The notes beneath the pieces were generated by a model. The model ran no database searches and was not told the origin of the DNA. It saw only the letters and a program-made list of their open reading frames with translations. From positions 28,323 through 92,322 of the forward strand of contig NZ_JAJHUO010000042.1 in assembly GCF_020859565.1 (NCBI RefSeq): DNA of 64,000 nt, given 5' to 3'. The stretch comes from Saccharothrix luteola (GTDB lineage Bacteria; Actinomycetota; Actinomycetes; Mycobacteriales; Pseudonocardiaceae). The translations under genes were made by a program, and so were the position numbers. Of this stretch, positions 17,246 through 27,006 are shown piece by piece (the first letter of the stretch is position 1; every line of letters begins with the position of its first letter).

Positions 17246-18829
17246 CTAGTGCGCGAAGTGCCGCGTGCCGGTCAGGTACACGGTCACGCCGGCGGCCTCC
17301 GCCGCCGCGATCACCTCGGCGTCGCGCACCGAACCACCGGGCTGCACGACCGCGCGCACACCGGCCTCCACCAGCACCTCCAGCCCGTCCGGGAACGGGA
17401 AGAACGCGTCCGACGCGGCCACCGCACCCCGCGCCCGCTCACCGGCACGCGCCACCGCCAGCCGGGCCGCGTCGACCCGGTTGACCTGGCCCATGCCCGC
17501 GCCGACGGTCGCGCCACCGGACGCGAGCAGGATCGCGTTCGACTTCACCGCCCGGCACGCCCGCCACGCGAACGCCAGGTCGGCCAAGCCCTCCTCGTCC
17601 AACGGCGTGCCGCACACGTGGGTCCACTTGGCCGGGTCGTCGCCCTCGGCCTCGATCGTGTCCGCCGTCTGCAGCAACAACCCGCCCGACACCGCACGCA
17701 TCTCGACGCCACCGCGCTCGGGCGCCGGCGCGACCAGGATGCGCACGTTCTTCTTCCGCGTCAGCACGTCCACCGCGCCGTCGGCGTACGAGGGCGCGAT
17801 GACGACCTCGGTGAAGATCTCCGCCACCTGCTCGGCCATCTCCACGGTCACCTCGCGGTTCGCCGCGATCACGCCGCCGAACGCGCTCACCGGGTCGCAC
17901 GCGTGCGCGTTGCGGTGCGCCTCGGCGATCGCGCCCGGACCGTCCACCTTGGACACCGCGATGCCGCACGGGTTGGCGTGCTTGATGATCGCCACGCACG
18001 GCAGCTCGTGGTCCCACGCCGCCCGCCACGCCGCGTCGGCGTCGACGAAGTTGTTGTAGGACATCTCCTTGCCGTGCAGCTGCTCCGCCGTCGCCAGCCC
18101 GGAGCGCCCGTCGCCCTGCGTGTACAACGCGGCCCGCTGGTGCGGGTTCTCGCCGTACCGCAGCACCTGCTTGCGGTTCCACGTCGCGCCGACCCAGCCC
18201 GGGAAGCCGGAGCCCTCGTCGTCCGCCGCGACCGCGCTGCCCAGCCACGAGGCCACGGCCACGTCGTAGGACGCGGTGTGCCGGAACGCGTCCACGGCCA
18301 GCCGCTGCCGGTCCGCCAGCGTGAACCCGCCTGCCTCGACCTGCTCCAGCACCCACGAGTACCGCGACGGGTCCACGACGACGGCCACGCTGGCGTGGTT
18401 CTTCGCCGACGCGCGCACCATCGCCGGGCCGCCGATGTCGATCTGCTCCACGCACTCGTCCGCCGACGCGCCCGAAGCCACCGTCTGCGTGAACGGGTAC
18501 AGGTTCACCACGAGCAGGTCGAACGGCTCGATGCCCAGCTCGCGCAGCGTCTCCAGGTGCGACTCGCGCCGGGTGTCGGCGAGCAGCCCCGCGTGCACGC
18601 CGGGGTGCAGCGTCTTCACCCGACCGTCCAGCGCCTCCGGGAACCCGGTGACGCCCTCGACCGGCGTGACCGGCACGCCCGCGTCGGCCAGCGCGCGCGC
18701 CGTGCCGCCGGTGGAGACGATCTCGACTCCGGCCGCGTGCAGGCCGGTGGCCAGTTCCAGCAGCCCCGACTTGTCGGAAACCCCGATCAGGGCCCGGCGA
18801 ACCGGTCGCCTCTCGGCAGGAGTGGTCAC
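17246..18829 (-). CDS. purH: PurH, AICAR transformylase / IMP cyclohydrolase
   Basis: 527 residues, normal length. It catalyses the last two steps of IMP synthesis and uses 10-formyl-THF. The N-terminal MGS-fold cyclohydrolase domain has ALIGVSDKSGLLELA, VSTGGTARAL and MVRASAKNHASV. The C-terminal transformylase domain has the IKHANPCGIA motif with the catalytic Lys-His pair, plus SAFGGVIAANREV. Its start overlaps the purN stop by 4 nt, so purN-purH are translationally coupled. Confidence 0.97.
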   Translation of the reverse strand: MTTPAERRPVRRALIGVSDKSGLLELATGLHAAGVEIVSTGGTARALADAGVPVTPVEGVTGFPEALDGRVKTLHPGVHAGLLADTRRESHLETLRELGIEPFDLLVVNLYPFTQTVASGASADECVEQIDIGGPAMVRASAKNHASVAVVVDPSRYSWVLEQVEAGGFTLADRQRLAVDAFRHTASYDVAVASWLGSAVAADDEGSGFPGWVGATWNRKQVLRYGENPHQRAALYTQGDGRSGLATAEQLHGKEMSYNNFVDADAAWRAAWDHELPCVAIIKHANPCGIAVSKVDGPGAIAEAHRNAHACDPVSAFGGVIAANREVTVEMAEQVAEIFTEVVIAPSYADGAVDVLTRKKNVRILVAPAPERGGVEMRAVSGGLLLQTADTIEAEGDDPAKWTHVCGTPLDEEGLADLAFAWRACRAVKSNAILLASGGATVGAGMGQVNRVDAARLAVARAGERARGAVAASDAFFPFPDGLEVLVEAGVRAVVQPGGSVRDAEVIAAAEAAGVTVYLTGTRHFAH

Positions 18830-19488
18830 GGGATGCTCACCTTTCGTCCGTTCACGGTGCAGCCCTCGCGGGCCAGGCGGGCGACCACGTCGACCAGCAG
18901 CCGCCGCTCCACCACCTTGATGCGCTCGTGCAGGCTTTCGACGTCGTCGTCATCGGCGACGACGACCGCTTCCTGGGCCAGGATCGGCCCGGTGTCCACA
19001 CCGCCGTCCACCAGGTGCACGGTCGCGCCGGTCACCTTCACGCCGTAGTCGACGGCGTCGCGGACGCCGTGCGCGCCGGGGAAGGCGGGCAGCAGCGCGG
19101 GGTGGGTGTTGACCATCCGGCCGCCGAAGCGGGCCAGGAAGGCGGGTCCGAGGATCTTCATGAAGCCGGCGGTGACCACCAGGTCCGGTTCGTGCGCCTC
19201 GACGGCGTCGGCGAGCGCGGTGTCCCACGCGTCGCGGTCGGTGTGGTCGCGCAGCTTCACCGCGAAGGAGGGGACGCCCGCGCGCTCGGCGCGGCTCAGG
19301 CCCTCGATGCCGGCGCGGTCCGCGCCGACGGCGACCACCTCGACCGGGTATCCGGGGTCGGCCGCCGCGTCCAGCAACGCCTGCAACAGGGTGCCGGAAC
19401 CGGAGACGAGGACGACGACCCTGGCGGGGACGGGAAGCCGGAGTGTGGTCGCGGCGCTCAGCGTGCTCTCCTTGCTGGGGACTGTCAC
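18826..19488 (-). CDS. purN: PurN, phosphoribosylglycinamide formyltransferase
   Basis: 220 residues. It transfers formyl from 10-formyl-THF to GAR in purine synthesis. VVLVSGSGTLLQALLDAA forms the phosphate-binding N-terminus. NTHPALLPAFPGAHGV carries the catalytic Asn and His, and GGVDTGPILAQ the Asp. GTG start 28 nt behind perM, and it overlaps purH. Confidence 0.96.
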   Translation of the reverse strand: MTVPSKESTLSAATTLRLPVPARVVVLVSGSGTLLQALLDAAADPGYPVEVVAVGADRAGIEGLSRAERAGVPSFAVKLRDHTDRDAWDTALADAVEAHEPDLVVTAGFMKILGPAFLARFGGRMVNTHPALLPAFPGAHGVRDAVDYGVKVTGATVHLVDGGVDTGPILAQEAVVVADDDDVESLHERIKVVERRLLVDVVARLAREGCTVNGRKVSIP

Positions 19489-19516
19489 AGCAGCTCAAGA
19501 GCAGCCTAGGCGTTGC

Positions 19517-21037
19517 CTAGCGGGGCTTGTCGGCCAGGTCCTCCGGGTCGGCCTCGTCGCCCTCGTCGGGGTCGGGGTCCTCGCCCGGGTCGTCGGGGTC
19601 GGCGTCCTCGGCCAACTCCTCTTCGAGGTCGTCGTACTCGTCGAGGTCGTGGTCGAACTCTTCGTCATCCTCTTCGTCGAGCTCGTCCTCGTCCTCTTCG
19701 TCGAGCTCTTCTTCGAGCTCCTCGTCGAGCTCCTCGCCGTCTTCTTCCTCGTCGAACTCCTCGTCGAGTCCTTCGGCTTCCTCGTCGTACTCGGCTTCGT
19801 CGTCGTAGTCCTCTTCGTCCACGACGGCCTCCGGCTCGGGCTCGGCTTCCACCACGCGCGGCGGCCGGGGCCCGGAGAACCAGGCCACCACCGCGCCCGG
19901 CACGGTCACCCAGCCGAACGTCAGCACGGCCAGCAGCCCGGCCGGGATGGTGACCGGGTTGAACACCCCGCCGCCCAGCGCGCCGCCGGCCACCGCCGCC
20001 AGCACCAGCGCGCCGACGCCCGCGGTGACCGCCGCGACCAGCACCGCGCGCACCCGGGCCCGCGGCGTCTCGGCCGCGTCGCGCAACGAGAACCCCGCCA
20101 CCACGCCGATCACGCCCGGCAGCACGAGCACCAGCGGCAGGTAGGACGCCTGCTCCTCGGGCAACGCGGCCAGCAGCGGCACGGCGGGCACCGGGCCGCC
20201 GACGAACTCCAGCGGGCCCACCACCGCCGCGCCGATCGAGAACCCCGAGCCCACCACGTACGACAACGCGCCGACCACCGCGTTCGGCAGGTACGCCAGG
20301 CACAGCAGCCAGATGCCGAGGACCGTGCCGATGGTGCCGCCGCTCTGGTCGAACAGCACCGCGGTGGTCGACCACGAGAACACCAGCCCGAGCGCCAGCA
20401 CCAGCGCACCTGCCGCGACCAGCGCGAACAACGCCAGCGCGCCCGTGCGCAGCCCGCGCCGCGCCACCGGGTCGACCCGCTCGAACACGACTTCCACCAG
20501 GCCGCAGCGCTGCGCGACGCCCGCGACCGCCGCCAGCCCGGACACCACCGCGCACCCGAAGAACGCCCCCGCGGGCGTGGCCCGGACCGGACCCTCGTCA
20601 CCCATCAGGAACGCGATCACGCTGCCGACCACGGCGTGCGCGCCGGCGATGCTGAACACCACCGACCGCGCCTGCAACGGCTCGAACAGCCCCAACCGGT
20701 CCGCCGCGCCCGCCGCCGCCCGGTACACCAGCAGCATCACCAGCGCGGTCGGCAGCAGCGGCAGCAGGCCGAGCTGCCCGCCGTCGAAGCGCAGCGGCAC
20801 GTGGTGCGCGACCAGCCAGCCCGGCGCGGCGGCGGTCAGCACACCGGTCGTCGAGAACGACGCGTGCGCGGCCGTCGAGGAGATCAGCGCGAGGAGCGCG
20901 GCGACGCCCGCGTAGCCGATGACCACCGACCCGGCGGCGGTCATCGTGAGCACGCGCACCCGTTCGGCGCGGGAGAACTCGGGCGGGCGGACGGAGTCCG
21001 TCACGACACCGTGCGAGGTCGTTTGCTGCACCGACAT
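19517..21037 (-). CDS. perM: PerM-like (DUF6350) integral membrane division protein
   Basis: 506 residues. Residues 1-390 contain about ten to twelve hydrophobic helices (for example GSVVIGYAGVAALLALIS and LGIWLLCLAYLPNAVVG). Position next to purN-purH and length match mycobacterial PerM (Rv0955), needed for division and persistence under stress. Residues about 398-500 are an extraordinary Asp/Glu-rich cytoplasmic tail with repeated DEE and EELDEE units and few other residues. Such a tail could bind cations or basic proteins. Family call from synteny and topology; tail function unknown. Confidence 0.82.
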   Translation of the reverse strand: MSVQQTTSHGVVTDSVRPPEFSRAERVRVLTMTAAGSVVIGYAGVAALLALISSTAAHASFSTTGVLTAAAPGWLVAHHVPLRFDGGQLGLLPLLPTALVMLLVYRAAAGAADRLGLFEPLQARSVVFSIAGAHAVVGSVIAFLMGDEGPVRATPAGAFFGCAVVSGLAAVAGVAQRCGLVEVVFERVDPVARRGLRTGALALFALVAAGALVLALGLVFSWSTTAVLFDQSGGTIGTVLGIWLLCLAYLPNAVVGALSYVVGSGFSIGAAVVGPLEFVGGPVPAVPLLAALPEEQASYLPLVLVLPGVIGVVAGFSLRDAAETPRARVRAVLVAAVTAGVGALVLAAVAGGALGGGVFNPVTIPAGLLAVLTFGWVTVPGAVVAWFSGPRPPRVVEAEPEPEAVVDEEDYDDEAEYDEEAEGLDEEFDEEEDGEELDEELEEELDEEDEDELDEEDDEEFDHDLDEYDDLEEELAEDADPDDPGEDPDPDEGDEADPEDLADKPR

Positions 21038-21093
21038 CCTCCCACTGTCCCAGTAGCGGTGAGCCGTTCGGTCGAGACTCGCCGGACATGCGA

Positions 21094-21129
21094 AGAGGGG
21101 TGGCGACCGGGTTCCGGCGCCACCCCTCT
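21094..21129 (-). terminator. Terminator of the DUF5336-like gene
   Basis: A 12-bp perfect stem (AGAGGGGTGGCG, 21094-21105, with its complement at 21118-21129) begins 10 nt past the stop codon. Confidence 0.75.
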
Positions 21130-21139
21130 CACGACGTGC

Positions 21140-21796
21140 TCAGCCCTGCTGCGGGCCGCCGAACCCGCCGGGCGGCGTGCCCTGGCCGGGCTGCTGACCG
21201 GGCTGGCCGAACTGGCCGGGCTGCGGCATGTAGGACGTCGGCTGCGGCTGGCCCGGCTGCTGGACCTGCTGCTGCGGCGGCGGCGCCTGCTGGCCGAACT
21301 GGCCGGACGGCGGGCCGAACTGCTGCGGCTGCTGGCCCTGCTGCGGGAACGCGCCGGACTGCGGGTTCCAGCCACCCGGCTGGCCGTAGACGTTCGCGGC
21401 CTTCGGCTGGAGCTTCACGATGCCGGTCTCGAGCAGCAGGCTCATCACGACCGCCGCCGACACCAGCAGCGACACGATCAGCAGCACGATCTGCATGCCC
21501 TGGACGTCGGCCTCGGTGGTGATCAGACCCTGGAGCAGGCTGAGCGTGGGGATCAGCGCGAACGGCACCGCCGCGTACAGCAGGCCCTTGGGCGCCTGCG
21601 GCAGCACGGACAGGCCGGCGAGGATGCCCGCCGCGTACAGGTACTCGGACGACGGCACGTCGTCGGCGAACGCGAGCAGGAACGCGATCAGCGCCAGACC
21701 GGCGGCGACCAGCGGAAGGATGAGGTTCAGGTTCACACCCACCGCCGGCTGCGCCGGACCCGGCTGCTGCTGAGGGGCGCCGTACGGCTGGGACAT
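21140..21796 (-). CDS. DUF5336-like four-helix membrane protein with Gln/Pro tail
   Basis: 218 residues from ATG 21796 with GGAGGA upstream. Four transmembrane helices are seen (NLILPLVAAGLALIAFLLAF, YLYAAGILAGLSVLP, LLYAAVPFALIPTLSLLQG and IVLLIVSLLVSAAVVMSLLL). About 80 residues of Gln/Pro/Gly-rich tail follow (QFGQPGQQPGQGTPPGG). It occupies the place of Rv0954 between sucD and perM in mycobacteria. Function unknown, possibly part of a division or envelope complex with PerM. Confidence 0.75.
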   Translation of the reverse strand: MSQPYGAPQQQPGPAQPAVGVNLNLILPLVAAGLALIAFLLAFADDVPSSEYLYAAGILAGLSVLPQAPKGLLYAAVPFALIPTLSLLQGLITTEADVQGMQIVLLIVSLLVSAAVVMSLLLETGIVKLQPKAANVYGQPGGWNPQSGAFPQQGQQPQQFGPPSGQFGQQAPPPQQQVQQPGQPQPTSYMPQPGQFGQPGQQPGQGTPPGGFGGPQQG

Positions 21797-21924
21797 GATG
21801 CGGTCTCCTCCACCTGCGGAACTGATTTCGGGTCGACAGAACGCTAGCCGATGCGCACTCTCCGACGGCGACCGGACCTCCGTGGTTCCCCCCAATGTGC
21901 GCATTGACTCGTCCCGGGACGCAC

Positions 21925-21956
21925 CGAGGGCCACCTCCCGGGGGAGGTGGCCCTCG
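21925..21956 (-). terminator. Terminator of sucCD
   Basis: A 14-bp perfect stem with a four-base loop (CGAGGGCCACCTCC, 21925-21938; complement 21943-21956) lies 25 nt past the sucD stop. Confidence 0.85.
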
Positions 21957-21980
21957 ATGTCGCGCACGAACGGCCCAGTG

Positions 21981-22871
21981 TCAGCCGATGGACTGCATGA
22001 TCTCCCGCATCAGCGCGGCCGTCTCGCTCGGCGTCTTGCCGACCTTGACGCCCGCCGCCTCCAGGGCTTCCTTCTTCGCCTGCGCGGTGCCGGCCGAGCC
22101 GGACACGATCGCGCCCGCGTGGCCCATCGTCTTGCCCTCGGGGGCGGTGAAGCCCGCCACGTAGCCGACGACCGGCTTGGTGACGTTCTCCTTGACGTAG
22201 GCCGCGGCCCGCTCCTCGGCGTCGCCGCCGATCTCGCCGATCATCACGATCGCCGCGGTGTCCGGGTCGGCCTCGAAGGCCGCCAGCGCGTCGATGTGGG
22301 TGGTGCCGATGATCGGGTCGCCGCCGATGCCGATGGCGGTGGAGAACCCGAAGTCGCGCAGCTCGTACATCATCTGGTAGGTCAGCGTGCCGGACTTCGA
22401 CACCAGACCGATCTTGCCCGCGCCGGAGATGTTGGCCGGGATGATGCCCGCGTTGGACTGCCCGGGGCTGATCAGGCCGGGGCAGTTCGGGCCGATGATC
22501 CGGGTCTTGTTGCCGGTCGCCACGGCGTGCGCCCAGAACGCGGCGGTGTCGTGCACCGGGATGCCCTCGGTGATCACGACGGCCAGGCCGATGCCCGCGT
22601 CGATCGCCTCGATCACGGCCGCCTTGGCGAACGCCGGCGGCACGAAGATCACGGTGACGTCGGCTCCGGTCGCCTCCATGGCCTCGACCACGGAACCGAA
22701 CACCGGCAGCACGTTGCCGTCGAAGTCGACCTTCTCGCCCGCCTTGCGCGGGTTCACGCCGCCGACGATGTTCGTGCCGGAGGCCAGCATCCGCTTGGTG
22801 TGCTTGGTGCCCTCGGCGCCGGTCATGCCCTGGACGATGACCTTGCTGTCCTTGGTGATGAAGATAGCCAT
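21981..22871 (-). CDS. sucD: SucD, succinyl-CoA synthetase alpha subunit
   Basis: 296 residues from ATG 22871 (MAIFITKDSKVIVQGMTG). With SucC it converts succinyl-CoA to succinate in the TCA cycle with ATP or GTP formation. IIGPNCPGLISPGQ binds CoA, and GHAGAIVSG carries the active-site phosphohistidine. The start lies 2 nt after the sucC stop (TGACGATG), so translation is coupled. Confidence 0.97.
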   Translation of the reverse strand: MAIFITKDSKVIVQGMTGAEGTKHTKRMLASGTNIVGGVNPRKAGEKVDFDGNVLPVFGSVVEAMEATGADVTVIFVPPAFAKAAVIEAIDAGIGLAVVITEGIPVHDTAAFWAHAVATGNKTRIIGPNCPGLISPGQSNAGIIPANISGAGKIGLVSKSGTLTYQMMYELRDFGFSTAIGIGGDPIIGTTHIDALAAFEADPDTAAIVMIGEIGGDAEERAAAYVKENVTKPVVGYVAGFTAPEGKTMGHAGAIVSGSAGTAQAKKEALEAAGVKVGKTPSETAALMREIMQSIG

Positions 22872-22873
22872 CG

Positions 22874-24043
22874 TCAGACCCCCGCAGCCGCGAGCTCGGC
22901 GGCCTTGTCGGCCGCGTTGTCCATAGTGTCCACCACGGTGACCAGCGGGTGGTTGGCCTCGGCGAGGATCCGGCGGCCCTCCTCCACGTTGTTGCCGTCC
23001 AAGCGGACCACGAGCGGCTTGGAGGCCTCGTCGCCCAGGATGCCCAGCGCGGCCACGATGCCGTTGGCGACCGCGTCGCACGCGGTGATGCCGCCGAAGA
23101 CGTTCACGAAGACCGAGCGCACGTCGGGGTCGTGCAGGATGATGTCCAGGCCGTTGGCCATGACCTCGGCCGACGCGCCGCCGCCGATGTCGAGGAAGTT
23201 CGCGGGCTTGACGCCCTTGTGCTTCTCACCCGCGTACGCCACCACGTCGAGGGTGGACATCACGAGGCCGGCGCCGTTGCCGATGATGCCGACCTGGCCG
23301 TCCAGCTTGACGTAGTTGAGGCCCTTCGCCTTGGCCTTGGCCTCCAGCGGGTCCTCGGCCTGCTTGTCCACCAGCGCCTCGTGGGCGGGGTGGCGGAAGG
23401 AGGCGTTCTCGTCGAGGGTGACCTTGCCGTCGAGCGCGACGATCTTCCCCTCGGGGTCGCGGACCAGCGGGTTGACCTCGACCAGCGTGGCGTCCTCGGA
23501 GACGAAGGTCTCCCAGAGCTTCACGATGACGTCGGCGACCTGGTCGGCCACCTCGGCGGGGAACTTGGCGGCGGCCACGATCTCGTCGGCCTTCGCGCGG
23601 TCGACACCGGTGATCGCGTCCACCGGCACCTTGGCCAGGGCCTCGGGCTTGGTCGCGGCGACCTCTTCGATGTCCATGCCGCCCTCGACGCTGGCCATGG
23701 CCAGGAAGGTGCGGTTGGCGCGGTCGAGGAGGAAGGAGAAGTAGTACTCCTCGGCGATGTCGGACGCGGGCGTCACCAGCACGCGGTGAACGATGTGCCC
23801 CTTGATGTCCAGACCGAGGATCGCCTCCGCCTTGACCTCGGTCTCCTCCGGGTTCTCGGCGAGCTTGACGCCGCCGGCCTTGCCGCGGCCGCCCGTCTTG
23901 ACCTGGGCCTTGACCACGACGGTCTGGCCGAAGCGCTCGGCGATGGCCTTGGCCTCGGCGGGGGTGGTCGCCACGTCGCCCGGAAGTACCGGGACGTCGT
24001 GGGCGGCGAAGAGGTCCTTCGCCTGGTACTCGTACAGGTCCAC
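22874..24043 (-). CDS. sucC: SucC, succinyl-CoA synthetase beta subunit
   Basis: 389 residues from GTG 24043 (DLYEYQAKDLFAAHDVPV), with AGGAG 7 nt upstream. It has an ATP-grasp fold with the VVKAQVKTGGRGKAGGVK nucleotide-binding segment, and ANFLDIGGGAS with FGGITACDAVANG near the C-terminus. First gene of the sucCD operon. Confidence 0.97.
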   Translation of the reverse strand: MDLYEYQAKDLFAAHDVPVLPGDVATTPAEAKAIAERFGQTVVVKAQVKTGGRGKAGGVKLAENPEETEVKAEAILGLDIKGHIVHRVLVTPASDIAEEYYFSFLLDRANRTFLAMASVEGGMDIEEVAATKPEALAKVPVDAITGVDRAKADEIVAAAKFPAEVADQVADVIVKLWETFVSEDATLVEVNPLVRDPEGKIVALDGKVTLDENASFRHPAHEALVDKQAEDPLEAKAKAKGLNYVKLDGQVGIIGNGAGLVMSTLDVVAYAGEKHKGVKPANFLDIGGGASAEVMANGLDIILHDPDVRSVFVNVFGGITACDAVANGIVAALGILGDEASKPLVVRLDGNNVEEGRRILAEANHPLVTVVDTMDNAADKAAELAAAGV

Positions 24044-24252
24044 TCGGGTCTCCTGCGACGTCGGTGTCGGACACCGCGTCCTGTTCGTGCGGTCCTCTCC
24101 AGGTCCCGGCGCTCCAGGCTGGGGCCTGGTGCGCACACGTACCAGGCATCACCTGGAACGCCGGCACAGCCGTGGGGGGACCGGCTCGACGCGGCTTCGC
24201 AAGACACTATCGACCGGTCCGGAGTCCACCGCACCCCACGCCCGTGAACTCC

Positions 24253-24281
24253 GTCATAGAGGTGGTGAGGTCGATCACCAA
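24253..24281 (-). promoter_or_regulatory. Candidate sucC promoter
   Basis: On the minus strand, TTGGTG (24276-24281) and TATGAC (24253-24258) are separated by 17 nt. This would give a 5' UTR of about 200 nt before sucC. Found by eye in the 268-nt gap, and weak. Confidence 0.3.
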
Positions 24282-24311
24282 CGCCGGCGGGCCGACGCCC
24301 TCACGACCGGT

Positions 24312-25937
24312 TCAGCGGGCCGTGCGCAGGGCCGCGGCGACGACGAACGCGGCCGTCGCGGCGGCGGCCAGCCACAGCCCCGGACCGGGGGCGGCCTCGG
24401 CGGCACGCGCCGCGGTGAGCGGGTACTCCCAGGCGCGGACGGCCGTGACGACGGCCGCGCCGAGCAGCAGCGCCGCGCCGCGGCTCGGCCTGGCCCTGAG
24501 CGCGACCACCGCCGCGACCACGACCGCGATCAACGCCACCAGCAGGCCGAACGAGCCGACGCGCAGCCCGAACGCGCCGATCGCCACGTAGTCCGGCGCC
24601 CGCAGCACGGGCAGGCTGAACGCGCCGACCGCGAGCAGCGCGGCGATCAGGGTGGCGGCGACCAGCGGCAGCGCGGGCTCCGTCGTGGCCGTGCCCACCT
24701 CGTCCCGCTCGACCGCGCCGGCCAGGGCGGCGGTCACGGCGGCGACCGCGGCGGCGACCACCGAGCCCGCGGTGAACCAGACGCCGACGCCCGGCCCGAC
24801 CACGTCGACCTGCGTCGCGGTGAAGACGGCGTCGAGCGCGCCGGCGGCGCTCAGCGGGATGGTGGCGACGGCGACGGTGAAGGCGGGCCGCACGGCGGCC
24901 TTGGCCAGCAGCGCGGCGGCGAGCACGCCGGTGGCGATCGCGGCGGGCCACAGCAGGCGCGCGGCGTAGTCGGCGGGCGGCGGGAAGCCGTCGGGGAGGA
25001 CCAGGTGGTCGGTCGACGCGCCGATCGCGGCGGTCGCGGCGGCGACCAGGCCGAACGCGCCCGCGATCACGTGCAGGCGGCGTTGGCCCGGCAGTTCGAC
25101 GTCGTGCTCCCCGTCCTCGTCGTCCTTGACGGCCCGCTGCGGCCAGGCGAGCGCGACCGCGGCGGTGAGGACCAGGAACGGACCGACGGCCGGGCCGACG
25201 GCGTCGACCGAGAAGGCGGTGGCGATCGGCGGCACGGCGAAGCCGAGCAGGACGGCGGCCAGGCCGAGCAGCCCGCCCCGGCGTGCCTCGTGGGTGGTGG
25301 CGCTGGCGGCGAGGACGGCGAGCGCGGGCGCGGCCAGGGTGACGACGAGGCCGCTCACCAGCGGCAGCGTCGGCGAGTCCAGCGTCCCGTGCGCCGGGAT
25401 CAGCGCGTCGGACGAGGTGAACGGCGCGGTGAACAGGCCGATGCCCGCGACGATGCCCGCCGTGGCCGGCAGGGCGAAGCTCGGGCGGTCGCTGCGCACG
25501 TCCGGTTCCGCGCCGAGGGTGGCCAGCGCGCCGGCGGCGATCAGCAGGACGTGCCCGGCCAGCAGCAGCCACAGGCCGATCGCGGGCGCGGGCGGGTCGA
25601 GGCTCGCCGCGCGCATCAGCTCGGGCCGGGCGGCGTCGATCGGGTCGACGAGGAGCTGCAGGTCGTCGAGCAGCCGGCCGACGGCGAACACGGCGGGCGC
25701 CACGAGGGCCGCCGCCGCGGTGAGCTCCTGCCCGCGGGAGAGGAAGACCACCGCCAGGGCGGTCGGCAGCAGGGCGAGCAGCGCCAGCAGCGGCCAAGCG
25801 GTGAACGCGGGCGGCGCGGAGCCGTCGACCACGCCGACGGCCGGGGCCACCGCGGTGAGGAGCGAGCCGGCCACGGCTGCCGCAACCGCCGTCCGGAGCC
25901 TCGTGCGGATCGGTGAGACCGGTTCAGCGGTTCGCAT
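24312..25937 (-). CDS. Polytopic membrane protein, function unknown
   Basis: 541 residues from ATG 25937, an Ala/Val/Leu-rich chain with roughly fourteen hydrophobic helices. One hydrophilic loop stands out (AVKDDEDGEHDVELPGQRR, about residue 270). No motif of a known transporter or enzyme is visible. It sits between sucC and a divergent lipase-like gene, and has no equivalent at this place in M. tuberculosis as far as I recall. Probably a lineage-specific membrane protein. Confidence 0.65.
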   Translation of the reverse strand: MRTAEPVSPIRTRLRTAVAAAVAGSLLTAVAPAVGVVDGSAPPAFTAWPLLALLALLPTALAVVFLSRGQELTAAAALVAPAVFAVGRLLDDLQLLVDPIDAARPELMRAASLDPPAPAIGLWLLLAGHVLLIAAGALATLGAEPDVRSDRPSFALPATAGIVAGIGLFTAPFTSSDALIPAHGTLDSPTLPLVSGLVVTLAAPALAVLAASATTHEARRGGLLGLAAVLLGFAVPPIATAFSVDAVGPAVGPFLVLTAAVALAWPQRAVKDDEDGEHDVELPGQRRLHVIAGAFGLVAAATAAIGASTDHLVLPDGFPPPADYAARLLWPAAIATGVLAAALLAKAAVRPAFTVAVATIPLSAAGALDAVFTATQVDVVGPGVGVWFTAGSVVAAAVAAVTAALAGAVERDEVGTATTEPALPLVAATLIAALLAVGAFSLPVLRAPDYVAIGAFGLRVGSFGLLVALIAVVVAAVVALRARPSRGAALLLGAAVVTAVRAWEYPLTAARAAEAAPGPGLWLAAAATAAFVVAAALRTAR

Positions 25938-26061
25938 CACCGGTCGGACGCTAGCAAAACGCAGCAGGCGGCGACGGGCGGCCGGTCGGGACCACCGGGG
26001 GTTGTGGGCAGCCGCAGTCGGGTACTGATCGCGGGTGGGGGCATCACTTACGTTCAGCCTT

Positions 26062-27006
26062 ATGAGTGACGCGGCGCGGCGGCTCGTGGAGACCTGGTCC
26101 GACCGGGTCGGCGCCGGCGTGGACGCCGGGCTGGGCGTGGCGGGCGAGGCCCTCGGCCTCGCGGGCGGCGTGCTCCGGGCCGTCGCTTCCCCCGGCGGCG
26201 TGCGGGGTGTCGCCGTCGAGGCCGCCTGGCTGGCCGCGCGCACCGTCCTCTACCCGTGGGGCGTGGCGGAGGAGCGGGTGAAGCCCGAGGGGCACTACCG
26301 CACCGACCACCTGTCACCCCGCCGGCGCGGCCTCCTGGTTTCGGCCCTGGACGCGGCGGGCACCCCGATCGTGCTGGTGCACGGCATCGGGGACAACCGG
26401 TCTGCCTTCGCAGTGCTGTCGGGGGCACTGCGAAGGCGTGGCTTCGGATCGGTGCACGCGGTGAACTACAGCGTGCTGACCGCGTTGACGGGGGACGTCC
26501 GGCGGTCGGCGGCGCTGCTCGGGGAGCACGTCGAGCGGATCTGCGCGGAGACCGGGTCGGACCGGGTGCACGTGGTCGGCCACTCGCTGGGCGGCCTGAT
26601 CGCCCGCTACTACGTGCAACGCCTGGACGGCGACGCGCGCGTGCGCACGCTAATCACCCTCGGCACCCCGCACGGCGGCACGTTGGCCGCATACCTGCTC
26701 CCCACGGCGCTGACCAGGCAGTTGAGGCCCGGTTCGGACCTCCTGGCGGAACTGGCCGAACCGTCCCGGCCCTGCCGCACCCGGTTCGTCGTGGTGTGGA
26801 GCGAGATGGACCAGGTGATCGTCCCGCAGCGGAACGCCCGGTTGGAGCACCCGGCGTTGGTCGTCGAGGAGCATCGGATACGTGATTCAGGTCACCTTTC
26901 GCTATCGGTTGACACCCGCACCCTTCACCTCGTTGTGACGGCCATCACGCGTTCGGATGACGGTGGGGTTCACCCCATCGTGCCTGTACGTGAGGGGTTT
27001 TCGTAG
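26062..27006 (+). CDS. Alpha/beta hydrolase (lipase-like, PGAP1/LipB type)
   Basis: 314 residues from ATG 26062. IVLVHGIGDNRSAF (about 103-116) is the HG oxyanion motif. VVGHSLGGLIARYYV gives nucleophile Ser175, VVWSEMDQVIVP gives Asp250 and RDSGHLSLS gives His278. LITLGTPHGGT is typical of lipase- or PGAP1-like esterases. No signal peptide, but residues 17-60 are weakly amphipathic. Substrate not known. Divergent from the polytopic membrane gene. Confidence 0.85.
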   Translation: MSDAARRLVETWSDRVGAGVDAGLGVAGEALGLAGGVLRAVASPGGVRGVAVEAAWLAARTVLYPWGVAEERVKPEGHYRTDHLSPRRRGLLVSALDAAGTPIVLVHGIGDNRSAFAVLSGALRRRGFGSVHAVNYSVLTALTGDVRRSAALLGEHVERICAETGSDRVHVVGHSLGGLIARYYVQRLDGDARVRTLITLGTPHGGTLAAYLLPTALTRQLRPGSDLLAELAEPSRPCRTRFVVVWSEMDQVIVPQRNARLEHPALVVEEHRIRDSGHLSLSVDTRTLHLVVTAITRSDDGGVHPIVPVREGFS

